NCBI RefSeq assembly: GCF_030268965.1
Contig: NZ_BSSE01000014.1
Coordinates: 163,140-202,723 of the forward strand
From: Microtetraspora sp. NBRC 16547
Lineage (GTDB): Bacteria; Actinomycetota; Actinomycetes; Streptosporangiales; Streptosporangiaceae
Reading direction: 5' to 3'
Length of the DNA stretch: 39,584 bases
The notes below the pieces were generated by a model. The model was not told the DNA's origin. It ran no database searches and saw only the letters and a list, made by a program, of their open reading frames with translations. Below are positions 15,458 to 23,195 of this stretch, piece after piece. How positions within the stretch are numbered: the first letter of the stretch is position 1; each line of letters opens with the position of its first letter. A program made the translations under genes and the position numbers.

Positions 15458-18400
15458 CTATTTCGACGGCGCGAGCGCGTCCTCGTCGTAGACCTTCACA
15501 TCCGACTGCGGCCGGTCCTTCGGCGTGCGGCGCAGCCGCTCCTTCGTACGCTCCACGATCGTGTAGAGCGTCGGCACCAGCACCAGCGTCAGCAGCGTCG
15601 AGGAGATCAACCCGCCGATCACCACGATCGCCAGCGGCTGCGAGATGAACCCGCCCGACCCGGTCACGCCCAGCGCCATCGGCGTCAGCGCGCAGATCGT
15701 CGCGATCGCGGTCATCAGGATCGGCCGCAACCGCCGCCGTCCGCCCTCCAGCACCGCCTCCACGATCCCCAGCCCCTGCTCGCGGTACTGGTTGATCAGG
15801 TCGATCAGCACGATCGCATTCGTCACCACGATGCCGATCAGCATCAGCATGCCGATCATCGCCGGGACGCCCAGAGCCGTGTCCGTCACCAGCAGCAGCC
15901 CGATCGCGCCGGTCGCGGCGAACGGGATCGACACCAGCAGGATCAATGGCTGCACGAAGCTCCGGAACGTCGCCACCATGATCATGAAGACGATGGCCAC
16001 CGCCAGCATCATCGCCAGCCCGAGGTCCGCGAACGCCTTCTCCTGCTCCGCGCTCGCGCCGCCGATCTTGTACGTCACGCCCGCGGGCAGCTTCACGCCC
16101 TTCAGCTTGTCCGTCACCTTCGCCGTGATCGCACCCAGGTCGGCCGCGTCCGCCTTGCCGGACACCGTCGCCGTACGGTCACCGTTCTGGCGGGTGATCT
16201 GCGTCGGCCCGTCCGCCCGGTTCACGTCCGCCACGGAGCTCAGCTTGACCAGCCCCGAAGGCGTCGGCAGGGTGATCTTCTCGATCGCCGCCACGCTCGC
16301 CGGAGCGTCGCCCATCCGCAGCACGATGTCGCTGGGTCGTCCGTCCAGGCTGATCGACCCGAGCGGCGCGCCGCGGAACGCCTGCGCGACGAGCTGGCCG
16401 ACGGTCGCCTCGGTCAGGCCCTTGGCGGCGGCCTTCTCGCGATCCACGTGGACCTCGATCCGGGGTGCGCTGTCCTCCAGGTTGGAGCCGACGTCCCGCA
16501 GGCCGTCGATCTCGGACATCGCCTGCCGTACGGTGGTCGCCGCGGTCTTCAGCTCGCCGGTGTCCACGCCCTGCAGGATGACCTGCACCTGGTCCGTGCT
16601 GAACCCGCCGTCGGAACCGCCGACGGTGATCTCACCCACGCCGGACAGGCCCTTCAGCCGGTCACGCAGGGACTCCTGGAACTCCGACGTGTCCACGCCC
16701 TCGGCCACCGTCACCGAGTAGGACGCGCGGTCGGCGCCGCCGCCGAGCCCGCCCATGAACTGGCTGCCGCCGCCCACCGTGACCTGGTAGGACTCGATCT
16801 GCGTGCTGAACTCCGAGAAGACCGCCTCGACCTTCTTGGCCGCCGCGTCCGTGGTGGCCAGCGCGGTTCCGACGGGCATCCGCTGGGTGATCTGGATCGA
16901 GTCGTTGCCGGAGGAGTCGAGGAAGTTCGTCTTCAGGTTCGGCACCAGCGCCATCGTGCCGGCGAACACCACGGCCCCGATCACCAGTGTGATCGCCCGG
17001 CGCTGGGTCGCGAACCGCAGCACCGGCAGGTACATCCGCTGGAGCGGGCTGCGCAGCTCCCGCAGCTCCGCCTCCTCCCGAGTCGCCTCCGCCTCGGCCG
17101 GCGACAGCACCGGAGCCTTCAGGAACCAGTACGCCAGCACCGGGATCACGGTCAGCGACACCAGCAGCGACGCGAGCAGCGCCACCGTCACGGTCACCGC
17201 GAACGGGCTGAACAGCTGCCCCACCATGCCGCCGACGAACGCGATCGGCAGGAACACCGCGACCGTCGTCAGCGTGGACGCCGTCACGGCCCCCGCCACC
17301 TCGCGCACCGCCGTGAGGATCGCCTGCCGCTTGTCCTCGCCGTAACCGAGGTGCCGCTTGATGTTCTCCAGCACCACGATCGAGTCGTCCACGACCCGGC
17401 CCACCGCGATCGTCAACGCGCCCAGCGTCAGCAGGTTCAGCGAGTAGTCGCCCACCCACAGCGCGATCAGCGCCATCACCACCGACAGCGGGATCGACAC
17501 CGCCGTCACGATGGTCGACCGTACCGACAGCAGGAACACCAGGATGACCAGCACCGCGAACGCCAGGCCGAGCAGTCCCTCGGTGGTGAGGTCCTCGATC
17601 GACTGCTCGACGTACGGGGCCTGGTCGAACACCACGGTCAGCTCAGAGGTGTCCCCGATCGCGCGGGTCAGCTCCGGAAGCGCGGCCCGCACGTCATGCG
17701 AGATCCGCACGGCGTTGCCGCCCGGCTTCATCGTGATCGACACGCCCAGGCTCGGCTGCCCGTTGGTCCGGGTCAGCGTGGTCGCGGCCGTTTCCTTGAC
17801 CGTGATGTCGGCCACATCGCCCAGCTTGACCGGCTTGGGCGCCGCCGGCTTGGCCGCGACCTGCGCCTGGCCGGGCACCTGCCCGCCCGCACCCGCACCC
17901 GCACCCGCGCCACCGGCGGCACCACCGGCCGCACCGCCCATCGCGGCGCCGGCACGGCCGCCCGCCCCGGCGCCGCCCGCGGCCTGCGCTGCGGGGGCGG
18001 CGGGGGCGAGGTAGAGGTTCTTCAGGTCGTCGATCGTCTCGATCCGGTCCCCGACCTGCACGGTCAGCGTCCGGTCCTTCTCCGTGACGGCACCCGCGGG
18101 GATGGCGATCCCGTTCGCGCGCAGCAACTCGGGGATCGAGGCGGGCGACAGGCCGCGCATCGCCAGCTTCACCTGGTCGGGCGTGATGACGACCTGCTTC
18201 CCCCGCGCGCCGGTGACCGTCGCCTGGCGGACGCCGTCGATGCCCTGCAGCTTCGGCACCATGACCCGTTCGAGCCGGTCGTACATCGCGTACTGGTCGC
18301 CCGAGTCGCCCACCGCGATCACCATCACGGGGATGTCGTCGGTGTTGCCGGCGATCACCTGCGGATCGACCCCGGAGGGAAGCTGTGCGCCGATCCGGCC

Positions 18401-18757
18401 CACGGCCTGCTGCATCTTGGCGACGGCCGCGTCGATGTCGGTGCCATACTCGAACGCGACCTGAACCTGCGCCAGTCCTTCCTTGGACGTCGAGGTGATG
18501 TCGGTGGCGCCCGCGATGCCCTGGAAACTGTTCTCGATCGGCTTGGTCACCTGTTCCTCGACGATCTCGGGCGACGCGCCGGGATAGGCCGCCACCACGA
18601 ACGCCCCCGGAAAGCTCAGGGACGGGAACAGTTGCTGTTTGAGAGAGGGGATCGCGAAGGCGCCGAGTGCGCTGAGCACGACCGCGATCATCATGACGAG
18701 AGTGCGGTTGCCCAGGCTCAGGCGAGCCAGGAAGGTCATCTGGCGAAGCTCCTTCAC
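15458..18757 (-). CDS. RND efflux transporter permease (AcrB/SwrC-like)
   Basis: 1099 residues with the complete HAE1-RND plan. The first helix ends in LSALGAFAIPSLKQQLFPSL; a large extracellular loop follows (PGASPEIVEEQVTKPIE); the mid-helix bundle has LGALTIAVGRVVDDSIVVLENI with the proton-relay Asp-Asp. A second half repeats the plan and ends VLVPTLYTIVERTKERLR. Gram-positive homologues (Bacillus SwrC) export amphipathic peptides without an outer membrane. Residues ~250-310 hold an Ala/Gly/Pro-rich insert (about 55 residues) coded partly by CCCGCA hexamers. The start at 18757 is the second half of a divergent promoter shared with a MarR gene; MarR probably represses the pump. Substrate unknown. 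Confidence 0.93.
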   Translation of the reverse strand: MKELRQMTFLARLSLGNRTLVMMIAVVLSALGAFAIPSLKQQLFPSLSFPGAFVVAAYPGASPEIVEEQVTKPIENSFQGIAGATDITSTSKEGLAQVQVAFEYGTDIDAAVAKMQQAVGRIGAQLPSGVDPQVIAGNTDDIPVMVIAVGDSGDQYAMYDRLERVMVPKLQGIDGVRQATVTGARGKQVVITPDQVKLAMRGLSPASIPELLRANGIAIPAGAVTEKDRTLTVQVGDRIETIDDLKNLYLAPAAPAAQAAGGAGAGGRAGAAMGGAAGGAAGGAGAGAGAGGQVPGQAQVAAKPAAPKPVKLGDVADITVKETAATTLTRTNGQPSLGVSITMKPGGNAVRISHDVRAALPELTRAIGDTSELTVVFDQAPYVEQSIEDLTTEGLLGLAFAVLVILVFLLSVRSTIVTAVSIPLSVVMALIALWVGDYSLNLLTLGALTIAVGRVVDDSIVVLENIKRHLGYGEDKRQAILTAVREVAGAVTASTLTTVAVFLPIAFVGGMVGQLFSPFAVTVTVALLASLLVSLTVIPVLAYWFLKAPVLSPAEAEATREEAELRELRSPLQRMYLPVLRFATQRRAITLVIGAVVFAGTMALVPNLKTNFLDSSGNDSIQITQRMPVGTALATTDAAAKKVEAVFSEFSTQIESYQVTVGGGSQFMGGLGGGADRASYSVTVAEGVDTSEFQESLRDRLKGLSGVGEITVGGSDGGFSTDQVQVILQGVDTGELKTAATTVRQAMSEIDGLRDVGSNLEDSAPRIEVHVDREKAAAKGLTEATVGQLVAQAFRGAPLGSISLDGRPSDIVLRMGDAPASVAAIEKITLPTPSGLVKLSSVADVNRADGPTQITRQNGDRTATVSGKADAADLGAITAKVTDKLKGVKLPAGVTYKIGGASAEQEKAFADLGLAMMLAVAIVFMIMVATFRSFVQPLILLVSIPFAATGAIGLLLVTDTALGVPAMIGMLMLIGIVVTNAIVLIDLINQYREQGLGIVEAVLEGGRRRLRPILMTAIATICALTPMALGVTGSGGFISQPLAIVVIGGLISSTLLTLVLVPTLYTIVERTKERLRRTPKDRPQSDVKVYDEDALAPSK
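17886..17909. repeat. CCCGCA hexanucleotide tandem repeat inside the RND gene
   Basis: Three exact CCCGCA units and a fourth CCCGCG. On the coding strand they give the GAGAGAG stretch of the Ala/Gly-rich insert in the pump's first periplasm-side loop. The array is slippage-prone but frame-neutral. Confidence 0.75.
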
Positions 18758-18786
18758 GGATGATCTTGAAAAAGGATTCGCTCCAC

Positions 18787-18828
18787 CCTAACACTTCGCG
18801 TTAGGCGAATAATTCGCATTCGCGTTAG
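18787..18828. promoter_or_regulatory. MarR operator region between RND pump and marR-type gene
   Basis: Three interlocking signals in an AT-rich patch: a dyad CCTAAC-N7-GTTAGG (18787-18805), a perfect 13-bp palindrome GCGAATAATTCGC (18805-18817), and two direct copies of TTCGCGTTAG (18795-18804, 18819-18828) spaced 24 bp apart. It lies between the divergent starts, the expected place for a MarR dimer to repress both genes. Binding itself is inferred. Confidence 0.65.
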
Positions 18829-18865
18829 CGACTGATAACCTGACTCGCTGACACGAGAGGTGAAC

Positions 18866-19369
18866 GTGGGCGACAACGAGGCGACAGGACAGCCGGGCGG
18901 CGAGCGGAACGAGCGCTGCGCGCTGATCGACCGGCTCACCCAGTTGCAGCGGACACTCGGCCGCTTCCTCGCCTACGACCGCTCCATGCCGCTGCTCGCG
19001 TCCAGCCTCACCATGCAGCAACTCAAGGTCGTCGTGATGCTCTTCTTCCACGACGCCTCCTCCGGCCAGCACCTCGCCAGAGCGCTCGGCACCGGCCTCG
19101 GCACCGTGACCGGCATCGTGGACCGCCTCGTTGCCCGAGGCCTCGTCAGCCGGCGCGAGGACCCCACCGACCGGCGGGTCCGCCTCGTCGAGCTCACCAC
19201 CCGCGGCCGGCTCCTCGCCGAGGAGCTCATCGACGCCGGAACATCCAACTACATGCGACTTCTCGACCGGCTCGACACCGAGACCCTCCACACCCTCGAA
19301 CAGGTGATGGTCAAGCTCCATACCGCAGCCGAGGACATGCTCGCCGAGAGCGGTCACCCCACCGACTGA
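18866..19369 (+). CDS. MarR family transcriptional regulator
   Basis: 167 residues from the GTG at 18866, which has GAGAGG five bases upstream; a GTG at 18860 would sit on that ribosome site. The winged-helix domain spans ~50-125 (SLTMQQLKVVVMLFFHD, HLARALGTGLGTVTGIVDRLVARGLVSRREDPTDRRVRLVELT). Dimerisation helices lie at both ends. MarR proteins are repressors released by phenolic or drug ligands. It is divergent from the RND pump across an ordered operator, so the pump is the natural target. No ligand can be named. Confidence 0.9.
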   Translation: MGDNEATGQPGGERNERCALIDRLTQLQRTLGRFLAYDRSMPLLASSLTMQQLKVVVMLFFHDASSGQHLARALGTGLGTVTGIVDRLVARGLVSRREDPTDRRVRLVELTTRGRLLAEELIDAGTSNYMRLLDRLDTETLHTLEQVMVKLHTAAEDMLAESGHPTD

Positions 19370-19470
19370 CCCACGGAAAGCCGGTCGACTCGCCGGCATC
19401 GAGGCTCGGCACCCCACACGGCGAAGAACGGTCGTGCGGTGAACCGCCGCCCCTTCCGTCCGCACGAAAG

Positions 19471-19497
19471 ATAGGATGATCGGCTATGTCGTCCTAT
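19471..19497. promoter_or_regulatory. Dyad ATAGGA-N15-TCCTAT over the SDR start
   Basis: The arms flank the ATG at 19486, so a protein bound here would block translation initiation or transcription of the SDR gene. ATAGGA/TCCTAT half sites recall GntR (FadR-subfamily) operators, but no such regulator lies nearby. Low-confidence operator. Confidence 0.3.
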
Positions 19498-20259
19498 ATT
19501 GAGGGCCTCTTCTCCCTCCATGCCCGTACCGCCCTGGTCACCGGCGGCAGCTCGGGCATCGGGCAGGTCATGGCGGAGGCCATCGGCCGCGCCGGCGCGT
19601 CCGTCGTCATCGTCGCCCGCCGCGAGGCCGAGCTCGCGGCAGCCGTACGGACCCTCGAAGGACGCGGCGTGCGCGCCGCCGCGATCAGCGCCGACCTCGG
19701 CGACCGGGCCGCCGTCGCCCGCGTGTGCGCGGAGGCCCCGGAGTTCTTCGGCGACATCGACATCCTCGTCAACGACGCCGCCAACAACATCCGCCGGCCG
19801 ATGGGCGACCTCACCACCGACGACTACGACCAGACGATCGCGGTCAACCTCACCGCTCCGTACCTGCTCGGCCAGCACTTCGGCCCCCGCATGGCAGCCC
19901 GAGGATGGGGGCGCATCATCAACATCGGCTCCCAGCAGTCGATCAGCGCCTTCGGCGACAGCGGAGTCTACGGCGTGTCCAAGGCGGCCGTCTGCGGCCT
20001 GTCCCGGTCACAGGCCGAGGCCTGGTCCGCGAACGGCGTCACCAGCAACACGATCACCCCCGGCTTCATCCTCACCCCGTTGACCGCCCCGGCTCAGGCC
20101 GTCCCGGGGCGCGTCGAGGAGCTCGCCGCCCGTTCGATGACCGGCCGCAACGGCCTTCCCTCCGACTTCGCCGGCATCGCCGCGTTCCTCGCGAGCGACG
20201 CCTCGGCGTACATCACCGGCCAGGCCATCTGCGTCGACGGCGGATTCAGCGTCCACTGA
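19486..20259 (+). CDS. SDR family oxidoreductase (gluconate 5-dehydrogenase-like)
   Basis: 257 residues: TGGSSGIG nucleotide motif near residue 20; IVARREAEL after beta-2, whose Arg pair suggests NADP preference; catalytic Ser in IINIGSQQSISAFGD; and Tyr/Lys in GVYGVSKAAV. The usual NNAG motif reads NDAANN, a change at the second position. The C-terminal SAYITGQAICVDGGFS is typical. Closest style is gluconate/2-deoxy-gluconate 5-dehydrogenases, but substrate assignment is only by resemblance. It stands alone and is convergent with the pentapeptide-repeat gene. Confidence 0.86.
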   Translation: MSSYIEGLFSLHARTALVTGGSSGIGQVMAEAIGRAGASVVIVARREAELAAAVRTLEGRGVRAAAISADLGDRAAVARVCAEAPEFFGDIDILVNDAANNIRRPMGDLTTDDYDQTIAVNLTAPYLLGQHFGPRMAARGWGRIINIGSQQSISAFGDSGVYGVSKAAVCGLSRSQAEAWSANGVTSNTITPGFILTPLTAPAQAVPGRVEELAARSMTGRNGLPSDFAGIAAFLASDASAYITGQAICVDGGFSVH

Positions 20260-20418
20260 CCCGCCCGCCTCCGCACGACGACACGACACACAGCAAGCCG
20301 GCAGGTCACGCCGTACGGCACCGCCGCGACGAACCCGCACAACCCTGATGGCTCATGATCATGCCGCGGCGAAAGCCACCCACCGCGGTGCTCGCGTGTT
20401 CGTCGTGAACGCCGACGG

Positions 20419-21261
20419 TCACCCCGCCGACCAGTGGGCCGGACGCGTCAGCGCCGGGGGAAGCTTGGTGGCGCCGTTCCCCTTGGCCGCGTTGACCTGG
20501 GACTGCGTGAGGAAGATGCTTCCGGTGAGATCGGCTCCGCTCAGATCGGCGTCCCGGAAGTCCACCCCGATCAGGTCGGCCGTCCGCAGGTCGGCGTTCG
20601 TGAGATCGGCCGCGATGAGATAGGCCCCGCGCAGGTTGGCGCCCCGCAGATCCGCTCCCTTGAGTCTCGCCCCGATGAGATCGGCTCCCCTGTGGTTCTT
20701 CTTCCGGCCGGGGACGCCCGCCCGCACGAGTTCGCTGGTGCGCAGCAGCAGAGCGTTGACGTCCTGACGCAGCGCCGCCACGTCCGTCTTCGCGAGCACC
20801 TCGGCGCTGTCGCGGGTGAGACGGTCGATGTCGTTCAGCGCGCGGCGGAGGTCGTCGTGGATCGGGCGGGCCGGCGGCAGGGACAGCGCTTCGGCCAAGT
20901 ACCAGAGCAGCTCGTGGAGCTGCCGCATGACGGCGAACACGTCGAACATCTGCCGCGCGGTGTGCGGGGCCTGCCGCCAATCCTGCCCGCCGAAGGTGAC
21001 CTGCGAGACCTTCTGCCCGGCGCCGAGACAGTCGAAGACGGTACAGCCGGAGAACCCCCGCTCACGGAGATGCGCGTGGATGCCGCACCGGAAATCCGCC
21101 CGCAGGTTCGCACACGGCTTTCCGGCGTCCTTGTCGACCGCGAAATCGGCTGAGGCGGCGAAGGGCAGCGCGACACAGCACAACCCGAAGCAACTCGCGC
21201 AGTCGGCGCGCAGGCCGAGACGGTCGCTCTCAGTGGAAGAGGCCTGGTGCTTCTGGGACAA
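20419..21261 (-). CDS. Pentapeptide-repeat protein with N-terminal Cys cluster
   Basis: 280 residues from a TTG at 21261 (AGGAG about ten bases upstream). Three parts are visible. Residues 21-78 hold eight cysteines (C21, C24, C28, C29, C50, C59, C73, C78; CASCFGLCC then CANLRADFRC and CTVFDC), suggesting a metal or iron-sulfur site. Residues ~95-180 are a helical, Leu-rich stretch. Residues ~191-250 carry about 12 pentapeptides of A(D/N)LXX form (GADLRGANLRGAYL). Pentapeptide helices mimic DNA in MfpA/Qnr gyrase-binding proteins, but this repeat block is short and the function of the Cys-rich class is not established. It follows the WYL gene on the same strand after 81 bases. Confidence 0.85.
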   Translation of the reverse strand: MSQKHQASSTESDRLGLRADCASCFGLCCVALPFAASADFAVDKDAGKPCANLRADFRCGIHAHLRERGFSGCTVFDCLGAGQKVSQVTFGGQDWRQAPHTARQMFDVFAVMRQLHELLWYLAEALSLPPARPIHDDLRRALNDIDRLTRDSAEVLAKTDVAALRQDVNALLLRTSELVRAGVPGRKKNHRGADLIGARLKGADLRGANLRGAYLIAADLTNADLRTADLIGVDFRDADLSGADLTGSIFLTQSQVNAAKGNGATKLPPALTRPAHWSAG

Positions 21262-21342
21262 CGTGCGCGATCTCCTGCCGGAAAGGGTGAGCGGAAAAGG
21301 ATGAACGGAGACGAGCAGCGGCTTCCCGTTGCTCTGGGAAGT

Positions 21343-22353
21343 TCATTCTCCCCGACCGGGCAGGGTCGGATTGACCCGACCTCGTCCGGCCGACAGCAGT
21401 CTCTCCGCCAGCGCGCGACAGCGCCTCCCGAGCTCCGGAGGATCGAGTACCTCGAAGTCGTGCCCCAGCAGGAGCACGTGCATGAGCACGAAGTCGAGGC
21501 TGCCGGCGCCACTGAGCACCTCGCAGAGCTCGCTCCCTCGCCGTCGCACGACGGCCGCCGACGCCGGAATCTGCGCGCGCACCGTGTCGGCCGACGCGTG
21601 CACGAGGAAGCGCGCCTGGTGCGGGTAGACCCGGCTCGCCACACCCTCCTGCACGTACGTCGCCGCGTCGGGCGCCGCGCGCGGGCGGAAGCGCCAGGTC
21701 CGTGCAGACACATCGGTCATCCGGTCGACGCGGAAGCTGCGCCAGTCGTCACGATCGAGGTCATAGGCGAGGAGGTACCAGCGCCGGTCGGAGGCGACCA
21801 GACGGTAGGGCTCGACCCGCCGCCGTCGCACCTCGCTTCCGGACGGGTAGTCGAAGCCGGCCTCCACCTCGTCACGGCAGGCTCTGGCCAGCGTCATGAG
21901 CACCTCGGGGTCGACCGGCGTGCGGCCTCCGCCGAAGGACTCCACCGAGCCGGAGAGCGCGCGCACCTCGTGCCGCAACCGGGTGGGCAGCACCCGGTCG
22001 AGCTTGGTCAGCGCCCGGAGTGCGGCGTCACCGGCGCCGGCGACCGCGCCACCCGCGCCGACGAGCAGCGAGACCACGGTGGCGATCGCCTCCTCATCGT
22101 CGAGAAGCAGCGGCGGCAGGTCCTGCCCCGGGCCGAGCTGATAGCCGCCGCCGACCCCCTGGCTGGCCTGCACCGGATAGCCGAGCGTACGCAGCCGCTC
22201 GACATCACGCCGTACCGTGCGCGGCGTGACCCCGAGCGTGTCGGCGAGTTCGGGGCCGGTCCAGACCCGGCGCTGCTGCAGCAGCCCGAGCAGGGTGAGC
22301 ACCCGCTCCGTCGTACCCCGCTCGTCACCGCTTGCCACGACCATGTCGGCCAC
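21343..22353 (-). CDS. HTH-WYL domain transcriptional regulator (YafY-like)
   Basis: 336 residues from the GTG at 22353; the ATG at 22344 has a better-spaced AGGGTGG and may be the true start. The DeoR-type winged helix is at residues ~15-75 (RVLTLLGLLQQRRVWTGPELADTLGVTPRTVRRDVERLRTLGYPV). The WYL domain is at ~160-230 (VEPYRLVASDRRWYLLAYDLDRDDWRSFRVDRM), and the C-terminal WCX extension follows. WYL domains sense ligands, often nucleotides. It is divergent from a VOC-family gene across a 23-bp near-perfect palindrome. This pairing is familiar in actinomycetes and implies that it controls the VOC gene and itself. Confidence 0.9.
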   Translation of the reverse strand: MADMVVASGDERGTTERVLTLLGLLQQRRVWTGPELADTLGVTPRTVRRDVERLRTLGYPVQASQGVGGGYQLGPGQDLPPLLLDDEEAIATVVSLLVGAGGAVAGAGDAALRALTKLDRVLPTRLRHEVRALSGSVESFGGGRTPVDPEVLMTLARACRDEVEAGFDYPSGSEVRRRRVEPYRLVASDRRWYLLAYDLDRDDWRSFRVDRMTDVSARTWRFRPRAAPDAATYVQEGVASRVYPHQARFLVHASADTVRAQIPASAAVVRRRGSELCEVLSGAGSLDFVLMHVLLLGHDFEVLDPPELGRRCRALAERLLSAGRGRVNPTLPGRGE

Positions 22354-22362
22354 CCTGCCACA

Positions 22363-22385
22363 TAGCGGACGGATTCTGTCCGCTA
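22363..22385. promoter_or_regulatory. Operator palindrome of the WYL regulator
   Basis: Perfect 8-bp arms TAGCGGAC and GTCCGCTA around GGATTCT; the inner seven bases are themselves palindromic except for one pair. It lies ten bases upstream of the regulator start and 56 before the VOC start, covering both promoters. Confidence 0.7.
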
Positions 22386-22441
22386 GGGGTGTCAGGGTGG
22401 CTCCATCTGCATACGAAACCCGCTACGAACGGAGCAACCCG

Positions 22442-22903
22442 ATGAGCCGCCACATCCAGGTCACCTTCGACGCCCACGACCCGCGGGCGCTGTCGTCGTT
22501 CTGGCGCGACGTACTGGGCTACGTCCACCCCGGCCCGCCCGGAGTCGACCTGCCCGAGGACGCCGACCCGCTCGCCGCGTGGGACGACTTCCTCGCGCGG
22601 GTCGGCATACCGGAGGAGCAGCGCAACACGAGATCGGCCATCGAGGACCCGGACGGGCACGGCCCCCGGCTGTTCTTCCAGCAGGTGCCGGAGGACAAGG
22701 TCGCCAAGAACCGCGTCCACCTCGACGTCCGTGCGGCTCCCGGACTGCAGGGAGAGGAGCGGATGGCGGCGCTGGAGGTCGAGTGCGACCGGCTCGTCGC
22801 CCTGGGAGCGACGCGGGTAGGTCGCTACGAGCCCGCTCCCCCGATGAGCGCCGGCTTCATCGTGATGACCGACCCCGAGGGCAACGAGTTCTGCCTGGAC
22901 TGA
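22442..22903 (+). CDS. VOC (glyoxalase/bleomycin-resistance) family protein
   Basis: 153 residues from the ATG at 22442 with GGAG nine bases upstream. Paired beta-alpha-beta-beta-beta modules are visible: HIQVTFDAHDPRALSSFWRDVLGYV at the start, RLFFQQVPEDK in the middle, KNRVHLDV, and the end FIVMTDPEGNEFCLD, which contains the metal-ligand Glu positions. VOC proteins isomerise, open rings, or bind drugs such as bleomycin; this type is usually a lactoylglutathione-lyase-like protein of unknown substrate. Regulated, by context, by the divergent WYL protein. A transposase remnant begins three bases after its stop. Confidence 0.88.
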   Translation: MSRHIQVTFDAHDPRALSSFWRDVLGYVHPGPPGVDLPEDADPLAAWDDFLARVGIPEEQRNTRSAIEDPDGHGPRLFFQQVPEDKVAKNRVHLDVRAAPGLQGEERMAALEVECDRLVALGATRVGRYEPAPPMSAGFIVMTDPEGNEFCLD

Positions 22904-22906
22904 CGC

Positions 22907-23083
22907 CACTTCGCCGGACATGCCGACGTGGACGCGTTCGGCGACCGCCCGCGCCAGCGCGCCGCGCTGCTTGGCCGTCAGCGCCGGATCGATCAGGTCC
23001 TGCACGATCTGGTAGCGCCACAGGCCGATGGCGCGAGCCTGCTCGGCCCGCCGCCGGCGCTCGTCTTCGGCTTTCGTCTCATG
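22907..23083 (-). pseudogene. N-terminal fragment of a Mu/IS481-type (integrase-core) transposase
   Basis: About 58 residues in one minus-strand frame read RRRAEQARAIGLWRYQIVQ, DLIDPALTAKQRGALARAVA and ERVHVGMSGE. This resembles the N-terminal helix-turn-helix region of actinomycete Mu-C/rve-core transposases (IGLFRY, DPALSxxQRG, VR-IA-R-H motifs). The similarity stops at 22907, next to the VOC stop; the DDE catalytic core is absent. No convincing start codon precedes it. Recognised by motif memory only. Confidence 0.55.
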
Positions 23084-23195
23084 GGCGGTGCTGAAGATCC
23101 AGAGTGCGTGGTGCCATGAGCGCGCAAGGGGCGGCGGCGCAGACCGTTATCCGCGCCACCGCCCCTGATCCGGCTTGGACTACCGCGTCAGCGGG

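Noticed and set aside
15335-18763. A 1142-codon open frame on the + strand
   Set aside because: It is antisense to the RND pump, His/Arg/Asp-rich as expected for the complement of high-GC coding DNA, and has no family motifs.
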